Source: Planctomycetota bacterium (GTDB taxonomy: Bacteria > Planctomycetota > E44-bin39). Taken from it: 33,431 nucleotides of DNA. Under the pieces are notes generated by a model. That model was not told the origin of the DNA. It saw only the letters and a list, made by a program, of their open reading frames with translations, and did no database searches. The stretch's first letter is position 1, and every line of letters starts with the position of its first letter. The stretch lies in NCBI GenBank assembly GCA_004376375.1, contig SOJX01000081.1, forward strand, positions 1-33,431, in the 5' to 3' direction. Both the position numbers and the translations under genes were made by a program. Below, in pieces: positions 1 through 7,791 of the stretch.

Positions 1-1178
1 AGATCGCGTGTGGCTTTTGCGCCGGTTGGCTTGAACCTGTCCAGGAGGTAGACGCGCAAACTGTATTTGCCCGCGGGCAGGTTGGCGGGAAGGTAATCGC
101 AGAGGTTGATATAGAGGTGCTGTATGTGCGACTGCGTGGTGTATTCCCACGCGTCGAAATGCGGTTTTTCAAAAACCACCCTGTCGGCCGTGTTCCGTAT
201 CTCGTATCCCACTTCCATGCTTGTAATAAAGGACGAGCCCGTCTTTCTTTCGTTGATGAAGTTTTCAATCTCGATATATGCGCTGAAGTACGAGCCGGGA
301 GAAAAGTTGTCGGAGGAAGCGGGCGTGTACCGGCCGTAATCTTCGATTGTCCTGGCGAAGGATGCGACCGGAATCGACAGCGACGCCAGCGTTTTTGCCT
401 CGCCGAGCACAGCCTTCAGCTCTCTGCAGAATCTGTCGTAACTGCCGAGCTCGAATTCCAGCCTTGCCTTTTCGATACGGGGGGCGAAATTTTTCTCCGC
501 TTCGAGACCGGCGAGGGACCTTTTCGCGTCCTCGATGCGGCCGCTCATGCGCAGGAGCTCGGCAAGACGCAGCTTCGCGCTCACGTCCCGCGGTTTTTCG
601 CGGACTTTCCGCCTCTGGCGGCGAAGGAGCTCTTTAAGGAGATCATCGGTTGACAAAGACCGGATGTCCCGGGCTTTCGGCTCGGGCTTTTTCTCGATTT
701 TTGTCTCTTTCGGTTCTGTTTTACGCGCGGGTGCGGCGACGGTCCCGGCGTCATCCTGTTTCCTGATGAAAAGCCGTGTCGGTTTTTCCGGCTCAGGCGA
801 TTTTTTTAGCGGGGAAACGCCCGGCTTTGCCCCCACGCGCGTGTTTTCCGGTATGCGTGTTTTTGGCTCGAAAGCGGTCTTTTCGGGCTTGAGTTCCGGC
901 AGTTCCCCGGGCGCAGTCGATGTCGGTAGAACTGATGTTTCAGGCGCCGGCCCGGGCTTCTTTGTTTTACGAATCGTGAGCCCGCCGGATTTTTTGCCGT
1001 TTCCGCCTTTTCCGCTTTTTCCGCCTTTTCCTGATGCCGGCTCCGCTCCGGGGTTTTTTTCAGGCTGATTCAGCACCTGCCTGGTTTCCAGGGGATCCTG
1101 CGATTCTGTGCGCAGAGCGTTCGCGCATCCCGGAACGAGAAACGCTAAAATACAAAGGAGAGACAAGACTGCTTTCAT
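1..1178 (-). CDS. Secreted lipoprotein with TPR-like and beta-rich C-terminal region (partial)
   Basis: I read this frame by hand: it is open from the ATG at 1178 to the window edge (about 392 residues, C-terminus missing). It starts with a lipoprotein signal peptide whose lipobox LVPGC puts the lipidated Cys at residue 18. Next comes a Gly/Lys-rich stretch (GKGGKSGKGGNGKK, about residues 50-65) and a long Pro/Lys/Glu linker. A short helical TPR-like segment follows at about 195-230 (AKLRLAELLRMSGRIEDAKR), then a beta-rich domain containing ELPANLPAGKYSLRVYLLDR-like residues near the edge. The start codon overlaps the stop of the upstream gene as ATGA, so translation is probably coupled. The protein is likely anchored in the outer or inner membrane facing the periplasm. 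No catalytic motif is visible, and the function is unknown. Open frames on the opposite strand here are shadows. Confidence 0.85.
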   Translation of the reverse strand, partial: MKAVLSLLCILAFLVPGCANALRTESQDPLETRQVLNQPEKNPGAEPASGKGGKSGKGGNGKKSGGLTIRKTKKPGPAPETSVLPTSTAPGELPELKPEKTAFEPKTRIPENTRVGAKPGVSPLKKSPEPEKPTRLFIRKQDDAGTVAAPARKTEPKETKIEKKPEPKARDIRSLSTDDLLKELLRRQRRKVREKPRDVSAKLRLAELLRMSGRIEDAKRSLAGLEAEKNFAPRIEKARLEFELGSYDRFCRELKAVLGEAKTLASLSIPVASFARTIEDYGRYTPASSDNFSPGSYFSAYIEIENFINERKTGSSFITSMEVGYEIRNTADRVVFEKPHFDAWEYTTQSHIQHLYINLCDYLPANLPAGKYSLRVYLLDRFKPTGAKATRD

Positions 1179-3160
1179 GATGAACTTCCCCCGTTCGAAG
1201 ACGAGCCGTTCTGGCCCTTGACCCGTTTTATTTTTTCGGTGGTGAGTGACTTGAGGTCGGAGGGGCATTTCTTGAAGCGCAGGGTTGTGGAATATGCTTC
1301 AAAGGCATAGGAGAAATCGTTCGTTTCCTCATAGTTCTCGCCGATCTTGATCAGGATTGAACACGCCTGCCCGGCGTCGTCGATTGTGTGGTTCAGCCCG
1401 GAGACGAGTTCGAGTTCGTGCTGGGCCGCGCGCGGGTGGCCGGAGTTGAAGTACACCTTGGCCAGGTTTATCCGCGCCACCACCTCGCGTTTGAGGAGCG
1501 CAGGGCTCTTGGCGGCTAGGCAGAAGTCGATCTCTTTCTTGCAGTATTTTTCCGCGGCCACGTAGTCTTTCAAAAGACTGCAGACGTACGTGAGGTTGCG
1601 GTACGTGTCCGGCCAGTCGGGGCCGTAGATGAGCGATTTTTCAAACAGCGTCCGCGCGAGCGCAAGGTTGCGGTTCCTCGACATGGGGTCGCGGAGAGTC
1701 ATCTTTGCGAGCCCCTCGTTATAGAGTTGTTCCGCTTTATCGTTCAGCTCGCGCAGCCTGCCCTTGCTCGAGGGGGGCGGCTTTCGAAAAGAGGTTACTT
1801 CAAGCGTTTTGAAATCGAACGTTGCAATGTTGCGTGCGATATCGACGGCTTCGATGCGGAGGCGATAGCTCCTTCTCCTGAACGGCATGCGCATTTTAAA
1901 GCGGCCATGATACGTCGGGCCTGTTTCGTTTTCACTCCAGGTGAGCTTAACGATCTGTGCCACGAATTCAGTGCCGGAACCGGTCGCCGAAAGCATGCGG
2001 ACCTTCGGCCTGCCGGATCTCTCGGTGACGGTGAAGTCAATATTTGCCTCCGTACCGCCCTTGTATTCGAACTTGCTGTGCGCGGATTCGATCTTCGGCG
2101 CGATCTGGTCGATAAGAGTTTTGGCCTGTGGCCTCGGGTGGTCGGTCGGAGGAGGAAGACCGGGAATGGGCTGGCCTTTCTTCCCGAGGGCGTAGACGTA
2201 AAAGAGAAAAGTATTGTCGGTAGCGCCGCCCCGATTAAGCTGGAAATCGAACCATTGAAGCTGTTCGGCCTGGCCCAGAAAGTCAATCCAATCCTCCGTT
2301 CCCTTTACCTTGTACTTCAGGTGGAGGCTGCCGACCTCGCCTATGTAACGCGGGTCAACCGTCAAATCTATTCTGAACCGGTCGGTATTGTATGTATCCC
2401 TTATTTTCAGGTTTATCCCGACCAGTCCTTCCGGCGGGCCGCTTTCGGAAATTCGAAGGTCTTTTGTATGAACGCGCTGGTTCCCCGCCAGGTCGGTCGC
2501 AGCCACGCGCAGCTTGTATTTGCCCGGCTCGTAAGCCGAAAGCGGAACTTTTGCAATACCGGTGTTCGGGTAATTCCTGACTTTTGAATACACCCAATGG
2601 TTTTCCTTTTTCTCACCTATCCAGACGGATATCGGCTGGTGGCCGAAATTGGTGTCCGATGCTTCCCACTCCAGCTGGAGCGCCTGGTCCTGTACGACGA
2701 TAAGGTTGAGAGTTTTTATCGTGACAAACGGCGCAACCGTATCGATAACCAGCCAGACGTCAGGCGGGTCGCCGGCCTTGGGTATACCGCGCGTCTCAAT
2801 GAACCCCGCCCGGTTTTCCTTGGTTATGATAAAACCGTAAACTCCGTCAACTCTTCCGGCTTCGGGGGGGATCGTGTAATTCATTTGAGGTATGGGGGAC
2901 CCGGGCTGGTCTGCCACCGGCCGCCAGGTGTGGCTTTTGCAGTCGATCATCCAGAGCACTACCTTGGCGATGTCTTCAGGCTTTTCCGGCTGTTTCCAGG
3001 TAATGGTTACGTCGGCCGAATTCAGATAAACGTAAGGCACCGGCTTCTTGATTGGTGGGATCTTCTCTTTTGCCTCGCCTGCACTCAGAGTCGACGTGAA
3101 AGCGAGAGATAGAAATACACCGGCGACGATGAGGACGAACAGACTGCGAATCGGTTTCAT
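1175..3160 (-). CDS. Secreted protein with Ig-like domains and C-terminal TPRs
   Basis: I chose the ATG at 3160 over one 30 bases upstream. It gives a clean signal peptide (MKPIRSLFVLIVAGVF..., cleavage near LSA-GEA) and is preceded by a gagagggg ribosome-binding site. That gives 661 residues. The middle (about 40-460) is a series of beta-sandwich segments of Ig/FN3 type, with recurring Y.LR..A.D.AGN motifs typical of Ig-like repeats in large secreted proteins (KYKLRVAATDLAGN, SYRLRIEAVDIARN). The last 190 residues are helical TPR-like repeats (NLALARTLFEKSLIYGPDWP; INLAKVYFNSGHPRAAQHEL) ending in a Ser/Gly tail. It is cotranscribed with the overlapping lipoprotein gene downstream. Together they look like a periplasmic scaffold or protein-interaction pair. 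No enzymatic residues are apparent. Confidence 0.85.
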   Translation of the reverse strand: MKPIRSLFVLIVAGVFLSLAFTSTLSAGEAKEKIPPIKKPVPYVYLNSADVTITWKQPEKPEDIAKVVLWMIDCKSHTWRPVADQPGSPIPQMNYTIPPEAGRVDGVYGFIITKENRAGFIETRGIPKAGDPPDVWLVIDTVAPFVTIKTLNLIVVQDQALQLEWEASDTNFGHQPISVWIGEKKENHWVYSKVRNYPNTGIAKVPLSAYEPGKYKLRVAATDLAGNQRVHTKDLRISESGPPEGLVGINLKIRDTYNTDRFRIDLTVDPRYIGEVGSLHLKYKVKGTEDWIDFLGQAEQLQWFDFQLNRGGATDNTFLFYVYALGKKGQPIPGLPPPTDHPRPQAKTLIDQIAPKIESAHSKFEYKGGTEANIDFTVTERSGRPKVRMLSATGSGTEFVAQIVKLTWSENETGPTYHGRFKMRMPFRRRSYRLRIEAVDIARNIATFDFKTLEVTSFRKPPPSSKGRLRELNDKAEQLYNEGLAKMTLRDPMSRNRNLALARTLFEKSLIYGPDWPDTYRNLTYVCSLLKDYVAAEKYCKKEIDFCLAAKSPALLKREVVARINLAKVYFNSGHPRAAQHELELVSGLNHTIDDAGQACSILIKIGENYEETNDFSYAFEAYSTTLRFKKCPSDLKSLTTEKIKRVKGQNGSSSNGGSSS

Positions 3161-3512
3161 AAGGCCCCTCTCAAAACGGAGGTCTGTCATATCTGAAAAA
3201 TCGCAAGGGCGCGGACAGAGCTACACCCCACTCACAGTATTAATATTATCGGCTGTTTCGTCAGACAAGTTTTGCTTCCAGTAGTTATTTATACCTGATT
3301 ATAACCGAATTGTAACCGTTGAAAAGCAGTTTTTTTATCTGCACAACTCATTAGTTAACAAGATGTAATGACATTAATGCGGCAATAACCGGAAAAATTG
3401 TGTGAAATTTTTATTGACAAAGTCACAAAAATAACAACTAATGTGACGGCAGAGGGGAAAAAATCACATTCGCGGCATGCGCTGTGTGTTTTTGAGAGGG
3501 GGGAATGAAGCT
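3161..3512. other. AT-rich divergent intergenic region
   Basis: This gap separates the minus-strand operon from the small plus-strand gene at 3513. It is distinctly AT-rich, has no credible coding frame, and carries none of the 7/8-nt arrays found in other gaps. The only signals I see are the minus-strand promoter at 3240-3268 and a plus-strand TTGACA at 3414-3419 with a poorly spaced TAATGT (3439-3444, 19 bases apart). Confidence 0.5.
3240..3268 (-). promoter_or_regulatory. Candidate sigma-70 promoter for the 3160 operon
   Basis: On the minus strand TTGTCT (3268-3263) is followed after 17 bases by TATTAA (3245-3240). The predicted start of transcription is near 3233, giving a leader of about 70 bases before the ATG at 3160. 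Spacing is ideal, but the -10 box is only a moderate match. Confidence 0.4.
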
Positions 3513-3680
3513 ATGTCGAAGAAGTGCAAGCGTTGTGGTAAGACCGAGAAGATACCGAAAGAACAGGTCCTCAAGTTTGATGTGCGGGAGCATCCCGTCT
3601 GCTCTTGGTGCTGGAACAAGTTCCGCAAGTGGTTTTCCCAGGCTCAGGTCAACTCGCATAGATACGGCACAGCCGCCTAG
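3513..3680 (+). CDS. Small double-CxxC (zinc-ribbon-like) protein, 55 aa
   Basis: The ATG at 3513 is preferred because a purine-rich gagagggggg site lies about 9 bases upstream; the frame also opens earlier at 3477. The 55-residue product is basic and has CKRCGK (Cys 5 and 8) and CSWCWNKF (Cys 30 and 33). Two CxxC knuckles 22 residues apart are the usual layout of a treble-clef or zinc-ribbon fold. It has no signal peptide or membrane segment, so it is probably cytoplasmic and binds nucleic acid or a protein partner. It is monocistronic, with an AT-rich promoter region upstream and a heptamer array starting just after its stop. An overlapping frame starting at 3505 is less likely because it would leave the cysteine pairs unexplained. 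I do not recognise the family more closely. Confidence 0.65.
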   Translation: MSKKCKRCGKTEKIPKEQVLKFDVREHPVCSWCWNKFRKWFSQAQVNSHRYGTAA

Positions 3681-3884
3681 AAGAAAGTATAAAGTATGAA
3701 GGATGAAGGCTGAAAAGAAGAATATATTAATAATATAATAATTAGCCGCCGAGCGTAACCAGACCGGTTTGCTCGGCGAGTTCTTTAAAGATGAAGGACG
3801 GATTATAAAATAAATATTCTTAATTCATACTTCAGCCTTCATACTTCATACTTTCTTCAGCCTTCATCCTTCATTCTTTATCCA
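3681..3884. repeat. Inverted heptamer array with central hairpin
   Basis: Left arm, 3683-3717: five 7-nt units (gaaagta, taaagta, tgaagga, tgaaggc, tgaaaag). Right arm, 3824-3883: units of the complementary type (ttcatac, ttcagcc, ttcatcc) in steady 7-nt phase apart from one slip. Between them is a hairpin with an 8-bp perfect stem (3747-3754 with 3771-3778) and an inner aacc/ggtt pair. This explains most of the gap before 4040. No coding frame is seen. Confidence 0.8.
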
Positions 3885-3969
3885 TCCATCATAATCCATT
3901 TCCATATAATCAAATGAATTTCCCGCATACGTGCGCGTATTTATTGAGGGCGGCGTGAGCGCTAAACAG

Positions 3970-3998
3970 TTGCTTAAACTGCCCTTTTCTGGTAAAAT
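3970..3998 (+). promoter_or_regulatory. Sigma-70 promoter for the 4040 gene pair
   Basis: TTGCTT (3970-3975), a 17-base spacer, then TAAAAT (3993-3998). The predicted start is near 4005, a leader of about 35 bases. A short dyad GGTAA-aatta-TTACC (3991-4005) covers the -10 box and could be an operator. Confidence 0.6.
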
Positions 3999-4039
3999 TA
4001 TTACCTGTACCTGTTGCCGGAATACGGAGGGATAGAGAT

Positions 4040-5254
4040 ATGAATCCCAAACACGCGCTAATCTGTTTCGGTGTCATAATCGCCCTGTTGCTGGTCGTAT
4101 CCGCGGGCTGCCGCGACAACAGGAAATATCGCCGTTATGATCCCGACCCTGACGACGTCGGATACCAGACCACGGTTGCCGGCGGAAAAGGCGACCAGAG
4201 ACGCCCCGACATTGCCCGTAACGATCTGGACCGGAATTTTCTCGTTGTCTATGAAACCGACCAGTTCGGCGACGGCGATATCGTGGCAAGGGAGCTTACG
4301 GCAGGAGTTACTTTTATTCTGATCGAGGGCGCCGCGGGCGCGCAGCGTTATCCTTCGGTGGCGTACAACTCCAACGCGAACCAGTACCTTGTCGCCTGGG
4401 AAGACAAGCGGGGCGGCCCTGCAGCGGACATCTACGGCCGGCTCATAGACGCCGATGTCGGCGAGACCATCGGAAACAGCTTCATAATCACCGCGGCCGC
4501 GGCCGACGAGGAAATGCCGGTCGTCGCGTTCGCCGAGGACAGCGACGTGTACTGCGTGGCCTGGCAGGACGACGCCTCGGGCAAGCGCGACATACGTGCG
4601 GTTATCCTCGATTCGGGCGGATCGCCCGTCACCGGGGCGCTTGACGTCTGCACGGAGACCGACAACCAGCGCGACCCGAGAATCACATATTCACCGTCGG
4701 AGGATGAGTTTTTCATCGTATGGACCGATTACCGCAATGACGCGGGCCCCGACATTTACGGCCGGCTCCTCGAGGCCGACGGCTCTTTCCCTTACAGCGA
4801 CGTTGAAATAATGTGCCAGAATGAGCAGATCGAGACGCCGGACGTCGTCTGGAATCCACTGAAGCGCAATTACTGCGTTGTAGCTTCCAGGCTGGGAAGT
4901 CAGGCCTGGCAGATTGTCGGGCGCCTGCTTACACGGACCGGCTCGGCTTCAAGCTCGATAAAGCAGCTTTCGATGAACTGGAACGACCAGCGCAGCCCGA
5001 GGGTGAGCTATAATCCGCGCAAGGGTCGTTATAACGTCGTGTGGGAGGAATCGGAACGGTACTACGCTACCCAGGATATAGCGCGAAGGTTTTTCGGTTC
5101 AAGCCTGATACCCGTGGCTTTTACGCGTATTGTGAGCGGCAGCGGCATAAATCAGGGCCCTGCCGTCGCAGTCGGGGACGACGGTACAATCATCACCGTC
5201 TGGACGTCATTCAAGAATAATTCTGACGACATCCTCAGCTTTGTTGAAAAATGA
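4040..5254 (+). CDS. Beta-propeller lipoprotein
   Basis: The 404-residue product starts with a lipoprotein signal peptide (lipobox VSAGC, lipidated Cys 24). A cggaggg site lies just upstream of the ATG. After a charged linker the protein is built from about six and a half repeats of roughly 53 residues from residue 52 on. Each has the pattern P.VAYN....YLVAW.D.R.G..DIYGRL, for example RYPSVAYNSNANQYLVAWED and DPRITYSPSEDEFFIVWTD. Such regular four-stranded repeats normally close into a six- or seven-bladed beta-propeller. It is therefore a surface or periplasmic binding or scaffold protein; no active-site residues stand out. Its stop overlaps the start of the next gene by ATGA, so the two are probably coupled. 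Confidence 0.85.
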   Translation: MNPKHALICFGVIIALLLVVSAGCRDNRKYRRYDPDPDDVGYQTTVAGGKGDQRRPDIARNDLDRNFLVVYETDQFGDGDIVARELTAGVTFILIEGAAGAQRYPSVAYNSNANQYLVAWEDKRGGPAADIYGRLIDADVGETIGNSFIITAAAADEEMPVVAFAEDSDVYCVAWQDDASGKRDIRAVILDSGGSPVTGALDVCTETDNQRDPRITYSPSEDEFFIVWTDYRNDAGPDIYGRLLEADGSFPYSDVEIMCQNEQIETPDVVWNPLKRNYCVVASRLGSQAWQIVGRLLTRTGSASSSIKQLSMNWNDQRSPRVSYNPRKGRYNVVWEESERYYATQDIARRFFGSSLIPVAFTRIVSGSGINQGPAVAVGDDGTIITVWTSFKNNSDDILSFVEK

Positions 5255-5721
5255 TGGATACCGACAACGCGGGCGGCACACCGGCGCCCGGGGAAACAGA
5301 CAATACGGACGCAGGCGGGAAAGACCCGCTTGCGTCCCGTTTTATTTCAGGATATGACCCGAACGCCGGCAGGCCGGCGTTTTTCTTTTTTAAGGATAGT
5401 GCGGAAAAACAGGATGTGGAAAAACGCGTTCAAGAGGTTGCCGGTTCAATCCCCGCGCTTCTCTGCACCGTGTGGTACGGCGAAGAAGGTGAGCTTGCCG
5501 CGTTGACCATATCGAACGTTGACGCTTCCGGCGAGCGGCACGGCCTCGGCATTTATTTTCGGGACGTAAGCGTACGGACAGCCCCGAACGGGACCGTGCA
5601 TCTGGAGCTTTCCACCGCGCCGTGCATCCGCCAGGTGCAGGGCGCGGGCACGCTTTTCATCGACGCCTCGGAAACCGCCTGCTATTTTCGCCTCGACATT
5701 CCAAAGGAAATAGGGGAATAA
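5251..5721 (+). CDS. Acidic protein of unknown function, 156 aa
   Basis: The start ATG overlaps the upstream stop as ATGA; a second ATG three bases on is also possible. The first 35 residues are Gly/Asp/Thr-rich and probably disordered. The remainder alternates hydrophobic strands and one amphipathic helix (EKQDVEKRVQEVAGSIPALL), suggesting a small alpha/beta fold. There is no signal peptide or membrane segment, so it would remain in the cytoplasm although its partner is a lipoprotein. I do not recognise the family. The tight overlap argues that it is expressed with, and perhaps acts on, the propeller protein or its regulation. Confidence 0.7.
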   Translation: MMDTDNAGGTPAPGETDNTDAGGKDPLASRFISGYDPNAGRPAFFFFKDSAEKQDVEKRVQEVAGSIPALLCTVWYGEEGELAALTISNVDASGERHGLGIYFRDVSVRTAPNGTVHLELSTAPCIRQVQGAGTLFIDASETACYFRLDIPKEIGE

Positions 5722-5887
5722 GGGAATAAGGAAATAAGGAAACAAGGGAACAAGGAAATAAAGAAACAAGGAAACAAGGGAATAAGGGAATAAGGGAATA
5801 ATTAAAAATTCTTTTTATTTTTTTACTTGTTTCCTTATCTACTTATTTCCTTATCACCTCTTCATATAGCGGCGCAGCTTGCTGCGC
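5722..5887. repeat. Inverted octamer array and terminal hairpin, copy 1
   Basis: From the stop codon onward, octamers of the type ggaaataa/ggaaacaa/gggaataa run to about 5800. An AT-rich centre follows, then the complementary type (ttgtttcc, ttatctac, ttatttcc) at 5828-5858. The block ends in a perfect hairpin gcgcagc-tt-gctgcgc (5872-5887). Bases 5784-5875 are identical to 7496-7587. The rest of the gap, 5888-6016, is AT-rich without other recognisable features. Confidence 0.85.
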
Positions 5888-6016
5888 GTGTTTTATAGAT
5901 AAGGGAACAAGTGAACGATTATTTTTTCCATGCCCGAAATGCAATTTATCATGTAAGTTAATTTTAATATTACACCATGTTCTGGAAACAGTTAGGGATG
6001 TTTAGGGTTTGTTGGC

Positions 6017-6045
6017 TTGGCAATACTGCAATCATGTGGTATAAT
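6017..6045 (+). promoter_or_regulatory. Strong sigma-70 promoter for the 6108 gene
   Basis: TTGGCA (6017-6022), a 17-base spacer and a consensus TATAAT (6040-6045). The predicted transcript has a leader of about 55 bases, ending in a tgaggt ribosome-binding site before the ATG at 6108. Confidence 0.7.
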
Positions 6046-6107
6046 TGGTTAATTAAGAAATAAACCACCGGGGCGAAAAAGAACACTGTAACCATGAGGT
6101 AATCAAA

Positions 6108-7433
6108 ATGAAGAAGGGCTTGCTCTGCACGACGGTCCTGTTCCTTATGCTCGCAGGATTACCGGCCGTGATGGCCGGCGACGGACCCAGCGTGAACCTT
6201 CCCGAAGACCCTGTGAGTGTCAGGATATATCAAAGCCCATATGCCTACACGCTGACCAGGCTTTCCGATGTTCCCGAAGGTTACGATGTAACGAACACCG
6301 GCTACAAAGGCTGGTGCGTCGACATAACCCAGCTCGTATACCTGTGGTGGCCGTACACCGCCACCCTGTATTCGTCCTGCGGCGAAGAAATCCTGACGGT
6401 GTTCCCGAAATACGAAGCCGGCGACTGGAACAAGGTCAACTATATACTCAACCACAAGAAGGGGAGTTTCGAGGACGTCCAGTCGGCCATCTGGGGGACG
6501 CTCGAGCCCGATCACCCGGAACGGCCGTGGTGGTGGAGCCTCAACCAGGAGAACATCGACGGCATGATCGCGGACGCGCACGCCAACGGCGCGGACTACG
6601 TGCCCGGCGGCGGCGACGTAATGGCGCTTATCGTCTTCATCGCTCCCGACGTTCAATCCACGGTAATCGAATGGACCGTTATCCCCCGCCCGTCGGTATC
6701 GGGTAACGTTTTCATCGATGCACTTGCCGACGGAAAATTCGGGCCAGGCGAACCCGGCCTTCAGAACGTTACGGTAGAACTCCACGCGGAAGACGGCGCC
6801 CTCGTTTCCTCGACGCTGACCGACGGGTCCGGCTTCTACGAATTCGAGGATGTCGCCGCGGGAGCTTACTCGGTTTCCGTGTCCGTCGACGCCGCTATAG
6901 CAAATTATTTCGAGCCGACCGCTGACGGACCCAGACAGGTTACGGTGGAAAATGAGGACGTCACCGGTATCAATTTCGGGTTCGCGCCGAATACCGGCTC
7001 TATCCTGGACGACATCGGCGGCTTTGCCGGCGACGGAAAAAACCTCGGCTTCTGGAAACACCAGCTGAAGACCGCTATCTCGGGCAAGGGCAAGGCGCAT
7101 GTCCCGGCGTCGACACTCGAAATATACCTCGACGATATCGAAAACCTCGCGCTGCCCGGGCTTTTCACATTCTACGGCCCGGATGCCTTTCTTTACGCGT
7201 ACGATATCCTGAGCATCACTTCAAGGGAGGCGGACGACATCCTCTGCAAGCATCTGCTTGCCGCCGAGTTCAACGAGGTCGCCGGGCTGGGGCTTTACGA
7301 GCCGTTCGGCGCGCTCCAGACCGCGCTCATCGCCTGGGCCGAATACCTGGCTGACAACCCCGGCGAGTTTACCCGGCAGGAACTCCTCACGGCCAAGGAC
7401 ATCATGGAAGCGATGAACAACTCCGGCGAGTAA
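6108..7433 (+). CDS. Secreted protein with thioester-domain-like N-terminus and SdrD-B-like module
   Basis: The signal peptide is residues 1-23 (cleavage after AVMA). Residues about 30-195 resemble the thioester domain of Gram-positive adhesins: a Cys in GWCVD (C70), a NYILNH segment (111-116) and VQSAIW with Gln 125, the expected Cys-Gln bond pair. Residues about 197-295 (SVSGNVFIDALADGKFGPGE...LTDGSGFYEFEDVAAGAYSV) match the Ca-binding SdrD-B/Cna-B beta-sandwich. The C-terminal part, about 310-441, is helical and starts with a GFWKHQ motif and contains CKHLLAAEFN, like the GYWK-type C-terminal regions of other secreted bacterial proteins. No LPXTG or PEP-CTERM anchor is present. It is monocistronic, with its own strong promoter, and is flanked by two copies of the same repeat block. 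It is likely a surface adhesin. The thioester assignment rests on motifs alone. Confidence 0.75.
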   Translation: MKKGLLCTTVLFLMLAGLPAVMAGDGPSVNLPEDPVSVRIYQSPYAYTLTRLSDVPEGYDVTNTGYKGWCVDITQLVYLWWPYTATLYSSCGEEILTVFPKYEAGDWNKVNYILNHKKGSFEDVQSAIWGTLEPDHPERPWWWSLNQENIDGMIADAHANGADYVPGGGDVMALIVFIAPDVQSTVIEWTVIPRPSVSGNVFIDALADGKFGPGEPGLQNVTVELHAEDGALVSSTLTDGSGFYEFEDVAAGAYSVSVSVDAAIANYFEPTADGPRQVTVENEDVTGINFGFAPNTGSILDDIGGFAGDGKNLGFWKHQLKTAISGKGKAHVPASTLEIYLDDIENLALPGLFTFYGPDAFLYAYDILSITSREADDILCKHLLAAEFNEVAGLGLYEPFGALQTALIAWAEYLADNPGEFTRQELLTAKDIMEAMNNSGE

Positions 7434-7599
7434 GGGAATAAGGAAACAAGGAAACAAGGGAACAAGGGAACAAGGAAATAAGGAAACAAGGAAACAAGGG
7501 AATAAGGGAATAATTAAAAATTCTTTTTATTTTTTTACTTGTTTCCTTATCTACTTATTTCCTTATCACCTCTTCATATAGCGGCGCCGCTTGCGGCGC
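7434..7599. repeat. Inverted octamer array and terminal hairpin, copy 2
   Basis: Same octamer family and order as the block at 5722: ggaaacaa/gggaacaa units, AT-rich centre, ttgtttcc/ttatctac units, and a closing hairpin. Here the stem is gcgccgc-tt-gcggcgc (7584-7599), so the A:T pair of copy 1 is replaced by C:G. A 92-base part is exactly identical to copy 1. It lies directly after the stop of the 6108 gene. Confidence 0.85.
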
Positions 7600-7608
7600 G
7601 TTAATAAT

Positions 7609-7630
7609 TAGCCGGCGAGCTTGCTCGCCG
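7609..7630. repeat. Small palindromic hairpin element
   Basis: tagc followed by a perfect 8-bp stem cggcgagc-tt-gctcgccg (7613-7630). It belongs with the hairpins at 3747-3778, 5872-5887, 7584-7599 and a decayed relative near 13361-13383, most of which also follow an (a)ttagcc or atagcgg lead-in. Confidence 0.7.
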
Positions 7631-7666
7631 CGTTTCTTTAAGCAAGCGATACGGCTAACCAACGAC

Positions 7667-7736
7667 ACACGACAAACCACACACGACAAACCACAAACCA
7701 CACACGACAAACCACCAACCACCACCGACAAACCGC
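7667..7736. repeat. Heptamer array (C-rich arm only)
   Basis: Ten consecutive 7-nt units in unbroken phase: acacgac, aaaccac and variants (caaccac, caccgac, aaaccgc). It is the complement of the gtttgtg/gttagtc family at 17297 and 28948. No G-rich partner arm lies next to it. With the blocks before it, it fills the gap between 7433 and the kinase promoter. Confidence 0.8.
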
Positions 7737-7747
7737 GAAATTTCTTT

Positions 7748-7775
7748 TTGCGCTGCGGTGTCTGCATGATATAAT
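7748..7775 (+). promoter_or_regulatory. Candidate sigma-70 promoter for the kinase gene
   Basis: TTGCGC (7748-7753), a 16-base spacer and consensus TATAAT (7770-7775). Transcription would start near 7782, only about 10 bases before the ATG, so the mRNA would be almost leaderless. Confidence 0.5.
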
Positions 7776-7791
7776 TCCGACTGGCGGTTAT

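Noticed and set aside
117..1068. Two long plus-strand open frames near the window start
   Set aside because: The minus strand holds a continuous frame with a lipoprotein signal, coupled start and sensible domain layout; the plus-strand frames have no ribosome-binding site and implausible composition.
6012..6036. Possible sigma-54 site (ttggcttggcaatactgc)
   Set aside because: GG and GC are 12 or 7 bases apart, not 10; the TTGGCA-17-TATAAT promoter explains the region better.
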